Made by a program: the position numbers and the translations under genes. The notes beneath the pieces were generated by a model, which searched no databases, was not told the origin of the DNA, and was given only the letters and a program-made list of their open reading frames with translations. From positions 48,071 through 112,070 of the forward strand of contig LUOO01000045.1 in the NCBI GenBank assembly GCA_001626765.1: 64,000 nucleotides of DNA, read 5' to 3'. Below, in pieces: positions 44,274-51,299 of this stretch. This DNA is from Maritimibacter sp. REDSEA-S28_B5. Its GTDB lineage: Bacteria > Pseudomonadota > Alphaproteobacteria > Rhodobacterales > Rhodobacteraceae. The stretch's first letter is position 1. Every line of letters begins with the position of its first letter.

Positions 44274-45902
44274 ATGGGCTGGCTGCGCGACGAAACAGGT
44301 CTGGACAAGACACCGGCGAATTTCGTGCCGCTCACCGTGCTGTCGCATCTGCGCCGCGCCAAGGCCGTCTTTCCCGACCGGATGGCCGTGATCGACGGCG
44401 ACCGGCGCTTTACCTATGCCGAGTTGCACGGGCGGGTGAGCCAGCTTGCCTCTGGGCTGTCCGGCCTTGGCGTGGCCTCGGGTGACGTGGTCGCAACGAT
44501 CCTGCCCAACACGCTCGCGCAGGTCGAAGCGCATTGGGCCGTCCCGGCCCTTGGCGCGATCCTGAACACGATCAACACGCGGCTCGACGTGGACAGCGTC
44601 GCCTATATCCTGGGCCACGGCGAGGCCAAGGTGGTGCTGGTGGACACCCAGTTCCTCGGCCCCCTCGAAGCTGCGCTGAAGCGCATGGAGGGACCTGCGC
44701 CCCTCGTGATCGAGGTCTCCGACGCAAGCGCGGGATACCCCGCCACCGGCGCGCATCGGGAGTATGAGGCGCTCGTCGCATCGGGCGATCCGGATTTCGC
44801 CTGGGTCATGCCCGAGGACGAATGGGAAAGCCTCGCGCTCAATTACACCTCCGGCACCACCGGGCGGCCGAAGGGCGTGGTCTATTCGCACCGAGGTGCT
44901 TACCTGCACACGCTGGGCGTCGCGGTGGCCTGGGGTCTGAACAAGGACACGCGCTACCTGACCATCGTGCCGCTCTTTCACTGCAACAACTGGTGCCACA
45001 CGTGGACGATCCCGGCGGTCGGCGGCACGGTCATCACCTGTCGCGACATAACGGCCAAGGCGATCTACGACGCCATCGCGGACCATGGCGTCACACATTT
45101 CGGCGGCGCGCCCATCGTGCTGAATTCCCTCATCAACGCGAAACCCGCCGACCGGCGCGCGTTCGACCACGTGGTCGAGGTCTATACCGCAGGCGCACCC
45201 CCGCCCGCCGCGACGCTAGCCGGGATCGAGCCTCTGGGCTTCAACGTCACGCAGGTCTACGGGCTGACCGAGATCTATGGCCACGGCACCGAATGTCTCT
45301 GGCGCGAGGACTGGGACGCCCTGCCCGACGATGACCGTTACGCGATCAAAGCGCGAACCGGGGTTCTGAACGCGGACATGGAAGCGGTCACCGTGATGGA
45401 CGCCGAGACCATGGAGCAGGTCCCGATGGACGGCGAGACCGTGGGCGAGATCATGGCGCGCGGGAACATCGTGATGAAAGGTTACCTGAGAAACCCGGAG
45501 GCGACCACCGAAGCGTTTCGCGGCGGCTATTTCCACACTGGAGACATCGCGTTCCAGCACCCGGACGGCTACATCAAGATCACCGACCGCGCCAAGGACA
45601 TCATCATCTCGGGCGGCGAGAACGTGTCCTCGGTCGAAGTCGAGAACGCCCTCATGCACCACCCGGCCGTGTCGCTCTGCGCCGTGGTGGCGAAACCGGA
45701 CGAGAAATGGGGTGAAGTGCCTTGCGCCTTCGTCGAGTTGAAAGAAGGGGCGACGGCGACCGAGGCCGAGCTGATCGCCTTCGTCCGCGAACGGCTCGCG
45801 GGCTTCAAGACGCCCAAGCAGGTGCTGTTCGAGGAGCTTCCCAAGACCTCGACCGGGAAGATCCAGAAGTTCGAATTACGCAAGAAACTGACCAAAGTAT
45901 GA
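44274..45902 (+). CDS. acyl-CoA synthetase (AMP-forming)
   Basis: 542 residues, ANL superfamily. The AMP/ATP motif is ALNYTSGTTGRPKGVVYSHR, and the downstream motifs QVYGLTEIYGHGTEC, GYFHTGDIAFQHPDGYIKIT (with DRAKDI) and the catalytic Lys in LPKTSTGKIQKFELRK are intact. The ATG at 44274 has GGGAGGATCAC upstream. Probably activates medium- or short-chain acids; the gene cluster with a crotonase suggests acyl-CoA catabolism. Confidence 0.93.
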   Translation: MGWLRDETGLDKTPANFVPLTVLSHLRRAKAVFPDRMAVIDGDRRFTYAELHGRVSQLASGLSGLGVASGDVVATILPNTLAQVEAHWAVPALGAILNTINTRLDVDSVAYILGHGEAKVVLVDTQFLGPLEAALKRMEGPAPLVIEVSDASAGYPATGAHREYEALVASGDPDFAWVMPEDEWESLALNYTSGTTGRPKGVVYSHRGAYLHTLGVAVAWGLNKDTRYLTIVPLFHCNNWCHTWTIPAVGGTVITCRDITAKAIYDAIADHGVTHFGGAPIVLNSLINAKPADRRAFDHVVEVYTAGAPPPAATLAGIEPLGFNVTQVYGLTEIYGHGTECLWREDWDALPDDDRYAIKARTGVLNADMEAVTVMDAETMEQVPMDGETVGEIMARGNIVMKGYLRNPEATTEAFRGGYFHTGDIAFQHPDGYIKITDRAKDIIISGGENVSSVEVENALMHHPAVSLCAVVAKPDEKWGEVPCAFVELKEGATATEAELIAFVRERLAGFKTPKQVLFEELPKTSTGKIQKFELRKKLTKV

Positions 45903-45937
45903 GCCTCTGTCAGTCAAGAATGTTAGAATAATGCAAT

Positions 45938-46726
45938 TCAATCCTTGAAGGCGGGCGCCCGTTTCTGCATCCCGGCCAACACGGCCTCCATCTGGTTCGC
46001 GCCGCCGATAAGGTCCTGTTGCACCCGGCTTTCCGCCTTCAGCACATCCTCGGCCGACGCGCGTTCCGTCTCGTCGATCAGCGCCTTTGCCGCGCGGATC
46101 GCATCGGGCGAGCGCCCCGCGATGATGCCCGCTAGGTCCATCGCGCGGGCCAGCGGATCGTCCACCACCTCGGTCACAACACCCCAGCCCAGCGCCGCCT
46201 CGGCCCCGAACACTTCGGCGGTATAGGTCAACCGCCGGAGCACGTCGCCCCGCAACAGCCGCCGTGCCAGATGCATTCCCCCCATGTCGGGGATGATGCC
46301 CCACTTCATCTCCATGATCGAGAACGACGCATCGGGCGACGCGATCCGCATGTCCGCGCCCAGCGCGATCTGGAACCCGCCGCCGAAGGTATAGCCCCGG
46401 ATCGCCGCGATCACCGGCACCGGGCATTCCGCCCAGACCATGCTCGTCGCCTGATAGATGTTGGACCGCCCATGGGTCCGGTCCTGAAACCCGGCCTGCG
46501 CATCCTGTGCGATGGACGCCATCGCGGCCATGTCGAGGCCCGCGCAAAACGCCCGCTCGCCGCCCGTGAGCACCACGGCGCGCACGCCCTTCGCCTGCGA
46601 CACCTCGCGCCCCGCCTCGATGATCGCCTCGATCTGTTCGCGGTCGAGCGCGTTCATCTTGTCGTGCCGCGCCATGGTCACGACGGCAATATGATCCTGA
46701 ATGTCGATGGTCACACGTTGCGACAT
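45938..46726 (-). CDS. crotonase/enoyl-CoA hydratase family protein
   Basis: 262 residues. Oxyanion-hole motifs are VVLTGGERAFCAGLDMAAM and PVIAAIRGYTFGGGFQIAL. The catalytic acid positions (MRIASPDASFSIMEMKWGII) read as in many family variants. The reaction within the family is uncertain. It is 3 nt downstream of the thioesterase gene, whose stop overlaps its AGGAGG ribosome site: a coupled pair. Confidence 0.9.
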   Translation of the reverse strand: MSQRVTIDIQDHIAVVTMARHDKMNALDREQIEAIIEAGREVSQAKGVRAVVLTGGERAFCAGLDMAAMASIAQDAQAGFQDRTHGRSNIYQATSMVWAECPVPVIAAIRGYTFGGGFQIALGADMRIASPDASFSIMEMKWGIIPDMGGMHLARRLLRGDVLRRLTYTAEVFGAEAALGWGVVTEVVDDPLARAMDLAGIIAGRSPDAIRAAKALIDETERASAEDVLKAESRVQQDLIGGANQMEAVLAGMQKRAPAFKD

Positions 46727-46729
46727 CTC

Positions 46730-47176
46730 TCACTCCTCCTGAAGGTTCACCGGAACCATGGTTCCGATCAGTTTGGCGATCAGAGTTTTGCGCGGCCCGG
46801 CAAGGGCCCAGACCTCGGCCTCGCATACAAGCTGCCGTTTCCCGGCGCGCAGCACGCGCCCCTCGGCCAGCATCCGTTCGCCCGCGCCGGGGGCGAGCAG
46901 GTGGATTTTCATCTCCGAGGTCACGATCTCCTGCGCCGGCGGCAGAAGCGTCAGGCCCGAGAACCCCGCCGCCGAGTCCCCGATGGAAAAGGCGAGCCCG
47001 GCGTGGGCCAACCCTTGTTGCTGGCGCACATGGGCGGGCATGGTGCTTTCGATGGCCACATGGCCTGGCGCCACGCTGACCAGTCGCGCTCCCAGCGTCT
47101 CCATCATCGACTGACGGGCAAAACTGTCGGCCACGACGCGGGCGAAGTCCGGGTTTCTCGGGGTGAAGTCCTGCAT
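46730..47176 (-). CDS. PaaI-type acyl-CoA thioesterase
   Basis: 148 residues, hot-dog fold. The family pattern GLAHAGLAFSIGDSAAGFSG carries the usual catalytic Asp/Ser-type positions, with VTSEMKIHLLAPGAGERMLA following. It hydrolyses acyl-CoA thioesters. ATG 47176 has GGGAGG upstream. It is coupled to the crotonase gene and opposite the acyl-CoA ligase, so the three likely act on related acyl-CoAs. Confidence 0.87.
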   Translation of the reverse strand: MQDFTPRNPDFARVVADSFARQSMMETLGARLVSVAPGHVAIESTMPAHVRQQQGLAHAGLAFSIGDSAAGFSGLTLLPPAQEIVTSEMKIHLLAPGAGERMLAEGRVLRAGKRQLVCEAEVWALAGPRKTLIAKLIGTMVPVNLQEE

Positions 47177-47249
47177 GATGCCTCCCACCGATACCCTGCC
47201 CAGCGCCATCCAGACCGGCAAGCGTGACGGCGCGGCACGCGGGGCTCGT

Positions 47250-47900
47250 CTATCGCGGCATTGGGATCGGCACCGGCCTGGCCCCGGTCAGCACCGCAAT
47301 TGCGCCCGGCTTCATCAGCGCCGCCAGTGCCTTGTCCGAGACCCGAAGCCCCCCGGTATAGGTGCCATAGGCCGGCAGGATCACCCGCTCGCCGTCGGAC
47401 AGCAGGCAGGGCCGCGACCGGCCCGCCACCCGCGCCTTGGGATGGTAGTGCCCCGACACCTCGCCCACCGCGCCGGGCACGGCAATATGGCGAAACACCA
47501 GCGGGCCAAGCTGCACCTCGGCGCGATGCTCGCCGCCCAGCGCCACGGGTGCAGGATCATGGTTGCCCTCGACCCAGATCCAGCGCCGACCGGCCATGAG
47601 CCGCGCAATCCAGAGCGACAGGTCGTCATCCAGCCCGCCCACCGCTGCATCATCGTCGAAACTGTCACCAAGACAGATCACGACCCGCGCCGCGACCGCC
47701 TCGATATCCGCCTCGAGCCGCGTGAGCGTGTCCTGGACCTCGTAGGGCGGCAAGAGCGCGCCCGCCCGCCGGGCATAACGCTCGGACCGCCCGAGGTGCA
47801 GGTCGGAGACCACCAGAGCGCCTTCCTCAGGCCAATAGAGCCCGCCCGACGGCAGGACCGTCAGCGCGACATCGAGGCAGGACAGGACATAGGTGTTCAT
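47250..47900 (-). CDS. pdeM: ligase-associated DNA damage response endonuclease PdeM
   Basis: 216 residues, calcineurin-like phosphoesterase. Metal motifs are VVSDLHLGRSERYARRAG, VICLGDSFDDDAAV, WVEGNHDPAP and VSGHYHPKARV. This form is typical of the PdeM that accompanies a ligase/helicase/exonuclease set elsewhere in genomes; those partners are not in this window. ATG 47900; a further 12 codons upstream are open. Copy 4 of the dispersed hairpin element lies just upstream. Confidence 0.85.
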   Translation of the reverse strand: MNTYVLSCLDVALTVLPSGGLYWPEEGALVVSDLHLGRSERYARRAGALLPPYEVQDTLTRLEADIEAVAARVVICLGDSFDDDAAVGGLDDDLSLWIARLMAGRRWIWVEGNHDPAPVALGGEHRAEVQLGPLVFRHIAVPGAVGEVSGHYHPKARVAGRSRPCLLSDGERVILPAYGTYTGGLRVSDKALAALMKPGAIAVLTGARPVPIPMPR

Positions 47901-47954
47901 CCTTCGTTCCATACCGTCAGCCGCTCGCCCCCGCAACGCGAAACCGCGCCCCCT

Positions 47955-48002
47955 TCACTGCTTCATAAATACTTCAGAGAGCGCGAGAGACTGGTCTCTC
48001 GC
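47955..48002 (-). repeat. dispersed intergenic hairpin element, copy 4
   Basis: On the minus strand: the hairpin GCGAGAGAC-ca-GTCTCTCGC (47983-48002), then GCTCTCTGAAGTATTTATGA and AGCAGTGAAG (to 47955). Tail matches copies 1-3. Located upstream of pdeM, downstream of the selD fusion gene. Confidence 0.7.
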
Positions 48003-48051
48003 ATGGCTCGGCCCGCGCCCTAGCCCGGATCGAACCATGCAGATGGGCCAG

Positions 48052-50229
48052 TCACACCAGCCGAAGGCCCGATCCCTCGACCATCCGCCCGATCACATGC
48101 CCCTGCGCGCCAGCCGCTGCGATCCCAGCGAGCGCCGCGTCCAGATCGCCCGGCGCGACACAGGCGAGGAACCCGCCTGCCGTCTGCGGGTCCCAGAGCA
48201 GATCCGCTGCCGCGCCCACAGCGCCCTCAACAGGCGCCGCCGCCTTGTTCGCCGGAAAGATCGTCGAGCGATGCCCGGCCTCGGCGAGCGCAAATGCACC
48301 GTCATAGAACGGCACCTCCGACAGGACCACCTCGCCCCCCAGACCCGAGGCGCGGCAGATCGCGCCCAGATGCCCGGCCAGCCCGAAGCCGGTCACGTCG
48401 GTCATCGCCCGCGCTGCGCCCAGGGCCCTTGCCACCGCTCCCTGCCCCGTCGCCATGATGTCGAGCATCGCCGCCAGGTCCGCGCCCCGCGCCGCACCCT
48501 TCATCTCGGCGGCCAGCAGCGTGCCCGATCCGATCGGGCGGGTCAGCACCAGCGCATCCCCCGGCTTCGCGCCCCCCACAGTGATCGCCCGGTCGACGAG
48601 GCCGGTGACCGTAAAGCCCACGGTGCATTCCGCCCCCATGGTGGTGTGGCCGCCGGCGATTTCGGCCCCCTCGGCGGCAAAGACCTCGGCCGCGGCCCCC
48701 ATGATCTCTTCCATCGCGCGAGCCTGCAGCGTCTCGGTCTGGCGCGGCAGCGTCACCTGCGCCAGCACCGCCTGCGGCGCGGCCCCCATGGCCAGCACGT
48801 CGCCCAGCGCGTGATGGGCGGCAATTTTGGCAAAGAGGCCGTAGTCCTCGGTAAACGCCCGCAGGTGATCGGTGGTCAGCACCTGCCGCTGCCCACCCAT
48901 GTCGAGCACGGCGGCATCGTCCCCCGGTCCGGTCAGGATGTCCGCCCGCCCGACCCGGGGCATCCGGCCAAGCGTAGCCGACAGCACACCCGGCCCCACC
49001 TTCGACCCGCAGCCCGCGCAGAGCATCTGTTCGGCCCCGCCCAATTCATCACGCACCCCCTCCGCAACGACGCGCGGCAGTGGCGTGCCTTTCATCGGGG
49101 GCAGGTCGCGGAACTTGTCCATGAACCGCTGGTCGATCCGGTCCTTCCAGCGCCACAGGAGCGGCCCTGACAGCGAGAACCGCCCCCGCTGGGCAATCGC
49201 AGATTGGCCACCCAGCGAGACGAGCTTGAGAAAATCGCGCTGCGGTTTGAAAGCCCGCATCTCGCCACCCGCGAGTCGCGCCCGCAAGTTGTGCAAGAGC
49301 ACCGGTGCCACGCGCACCGCATAGACACCCGCCTTGACGAGAGGTCTTGGTGAGAAATGGGCACAGTCGCCCACGGCGAACAAATCCGCCTGCCCCGAGA
49401 CCCGGCAATCCGCGCCGGTCAGGACGAACCCATCGTCGGTCACCGGAAGTCCCGTCTCGGACAGCCATCCATGTGCCACCGCGCCCGTCGCCCCCACGGT
49501 GAAGCGAGAAGGCAGGGCATCGCCCGCCGCCGGGAGCACTCGGTCCGCCTCGATCCGCGCCACGCTGGAAGAGAGCCGCAGGTCGACGCCAGCCTCCGCC
49601 AGCGCCGCGCGCATCCGGGCCTCGGCACGCGGGGCGAATCCCGAAAGCGATCCGGTTGCCTCGACCAAGGCGACCTTCGGCACGGCACCGTCGCGCGCCA
49701 ATGCGTGGTGCATGGCCAATGCCACTTCGCATCCCGCCACGCCAGCGCCGATCACGCAGACTTCGGGCGGGACCTCGCCCGCCGCGACCCTGTCGCGAAA
49801 CCGGGCAAAGGCCGAAGCGAAACGATCCAGCGGCTTCACGCCCAGCCCATGGGCACCGAACCCCGCGACACCCGGCAGTTCCGCATGGATGCCCACGTCG
49901 AGCGAGGCGACGTCATAAGCGATCTCGCGCCCGTCCGTCAGGAAGACGCGCCTGGACATGGCATCCACGCGGCAAGCCGCGCCGCGCACCAGACGTGACC
50001 CTGCAAACCGGGCGAGCCGCACGAGGTCGATATCCAGATCTGCACGCCGGTAATGCCCTGCGATATGTCCGGGCAACATGCCGGAATAGGGCGCGGTCGG
50101 TCCGGGATTGATCAGCGTGACCCGGACGCCGGCGAGAGGCTTCATCGCCCACATGCGCAGGACAAGCGCGTGGGCGTGGCCTCCTCCGATCAGCACGAGG
50201 TCTCGGGTCAGGGGTATCTGGGTCTGCAT
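48052..50229 (-). CDS. selD: NAD(P)/FAD-dependent oxidoreductase fused to selenide, water dikinase
   Basis: 725 residues. The N-terminal ~370 residues form a pyridine-nucleotide-disulfide-type flavoprotein (FAD motif LVLIGGGHAHALVLRMWAMK; NAD motif CVIGAGVAGCEVALAM; C-terminal FAD site LFAVGDCAHF). The C-terminal ~340 residues are SelD: the catalytic CAGCGSKVGPG keeps the Cys and Lys, with Ser for the second Cys; TGPGDDAAVLDMGG, TTDHLRAFTEDYG and AMTDVTGFGLAGH follow. SelD makes selenophosphate from selenide and ATP; the flavoprotein may supply reduced selenide. Found in other roseobacters. Confidence 0.92.
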   Translation of the reverse strand: MQTQIPLTRDLVLIGGGHAHALVLRMWAMKPLAGVRVTLINPGPTAPYSGMLPGHIAGHYRRADLDIDLVRLARFAGSRLVRGAACRVDAMSRRVFLTDGREIAYDVASLDVGIHAELPGVAGFGAHGLGVKPLDRFASAFARFRDRVAAGEVPPEVCVIGAGVAGCEVALAMHHALARDGAVPKVALVEATGSLSGFAPRAEARMRAALAEAGVDLRLSSSVARIEADRVLPAAGDALPSRFTVGATGAVAHGWLSETGLPVTDDGFVLTGADCRVSGQADLFAVGDCAHFSPRPLVKAGVYAVRVAPVLLHNLRARLAGGEMRAFKPQRDFLKLVSLGGQSAIAQRGRFSLSGPLLWRWKDRIDQRFMDKFRDLPPMKGTPLPRVVAEGVRDELGGAEQMLCAGCGSKVGPGVLSATLGRMPRVGRADILTGPGDDAAVLDMGGQRQVLTTDHLRAFTEDYGLFAKIAAHHALGDVLAMGAAPQAVLAQVTLPRQTETLQARAMEEIMGAAAEVFAAEGAEIAGGHTTMGAECTVGFTVTGLVDRAITVGGAKPGDALVLTRPIGSGTLLAAEMKGAARGADLAAMLDIMATGQGAVARALGAARAMTDVTGFGLAGHLGAICRASGLGGEVVLSEVPFYDGAFALAEAGHRSTIFPANKAAAPVEGAVGAAADLLWDPQTAGGFLACVAPGDLDAALAGIAAAGAQGHVIGRMVEGSGLRLV

Positions 50230-50423
50230 CGGGCGCCTCCTGCCATCGTCTTATCGCCCTCAGCAGGGATTGCCCATCTGTCGCCGCGCCGCACCGGTTT
50301 CGGCGCAGGCACCTTGCCGGGTCGACCGGAAGACCCGGATAACGAGACGCGCCGTCGCGTTGACAGACCGCCTCGTGACTGTACGGTCCGTGCACCGGTC
50401 GGATGGTTTCACGGGACACGCGG

Positions 50424-50876
50424 ATGCACTTGTCAAAATTCACCGACTACGCCATCCGCGTTTGCCTTTATCTCGGAGTCCGGCAGGGCGACACCGTGAA
50501 GATCAGCGAGATCGCGCAGGCCTATTCCCTGTCGCAGTCCAACCTGATGAAGGTGGTCAACCGCCTTGTCGATGGCGGTTACCTGCGCAGCCAGCGCGGG
50601 CGCAGCGGCGGCGTCACACTGGCCTTTGCGCCCCAGGACATAAGGATGGGTGAGGTGGCCCGGTTCATGGAGGGCGAGACGGCCGTGGTCGACTGCGCGT
50701 GCTGCCTGCTGTGCGGTTCCTGCGGCCTGACCCGTGCCCTGCGCGAGGCTCAGATCGCCTTCTACACCCATCTCGACCAATGGACCGTAGCCGATGCGTT
50801 GAACGCGCATCCGCGGACCCTTGGCCTGCTTCTGGGCAACCAAAGCGGCTGGGCTGCTGACACCGGGCCAACGTGA
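50424..50876 (+). CDS. Rrf2 family transcriptional regulator, NsrR-like
   Basis: 150 residues. Winged HTH of the Rrf2 family: MHLSKFTDYAIRVCLYLGVR, then AQAYSLSQSNLMKVVNRLVD and GYLRSQRGRSGGVTLA. The Fe-S ligand region reads VDCACCLLCGSCGLTRALRE, with clustered Cys as in the NO sensor NsrR. Start ATG 50424. Upstream of nirBD on the same strand. It could report NO or Fe-S state to the nitrite reductase genes, by inference. Confidence 0.85.
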   Translation: MHLSKFTDYAIRVCLYLGVRQGDTVKISEIAQAYSLSQSNLMKVVNRLVDGGYLRSQRGRSGGVTLAFAPQDIRMGEVARFMEGETAVVDCACCLLCGSCGLTRALREAQIAFYTHLDQWTVADALNAHPRTLGLLLGNQSGWAADTGPT

Positions 50877-51299
50877 CGCAGCGGACGCGGACATGACGAA
50901 TCACGCCCGTGTCGCGAGGTGCGCCGCTGCTTCGTTTCTGCCTGCGAAATAGCAGCCGGCCAACCTCGACGCCCAAGTTTTGGGCAAGGCAGTCCGTTCA
51001 TGCCGCATGGCAGCATGGCAGGCCCCCTTCCGCTTCCGCGACCGCTTGCACCGTGGCGATGCCCACCGGATAACCAAGCCAAGGGTCGCGCGACGTTTGT
51101 CTCGCCCCAATGCCGCAACGGCGCGGCGTTTCTTGTCAGACCCGGTCAGGCCGCAGGCCCGGCTCCGGTCCCGCAGCAACGATGCTGCCCTCTCGATCAA
51201 CAATCGAACGTGGGGAACGGGCCACCCCTGCTGTGCCCTCCCACCGACAGAAACCGCCGCGGCCCAGTCTCTCGGGTCCGTCAGATACCGGAGGACAGC
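50877..51299 (+). other. 423-nt leader/intergenic region upstream of nirB
   Basis: No gene is supported; the nirB frame stays open upstream, but the conserved protein starts at 51300. The region contains a bulged hairpin near 50922-50957, two hexaloop hairpins (listed separately), and a dyad GTGGG...GGGC / GCCC...CCCAC at about 51211-51244 that might act as a terminator, though it has no T-run. Confidence 0.5.
51109..51188 (+). promoter_or_regulatory. candidate ANTAR (NasT/NasR-type) antitermination leader
   Basis: Two stem-loops with six-base loops of the type A-N-N-G-N-N. Hairpin 1: GCCGC-AACGGC-GCGGC (51112-51127), extendable to eight pairs with flanking A-T and G-T pairs (51109-51130). 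Hairpin 2: GCAGC-AACGAT-GCTGC (51173-51188). ANTAR proteins such as NasR and NasT bind paired hairpins whose hexaloops have A at position 1 and G at position 4. Nitrate/nitrite assimilation genes are classic targets. The 45-nt linker is longer than in well-known cases. Confidence 0.45.

Noticed and set aside
50919..51299. N-terminal extension of NirB in the open upstream frame
   Set aside because: Conserved protein starts at 51300; upstream translation is unconserved and overlaps leader hairpins.
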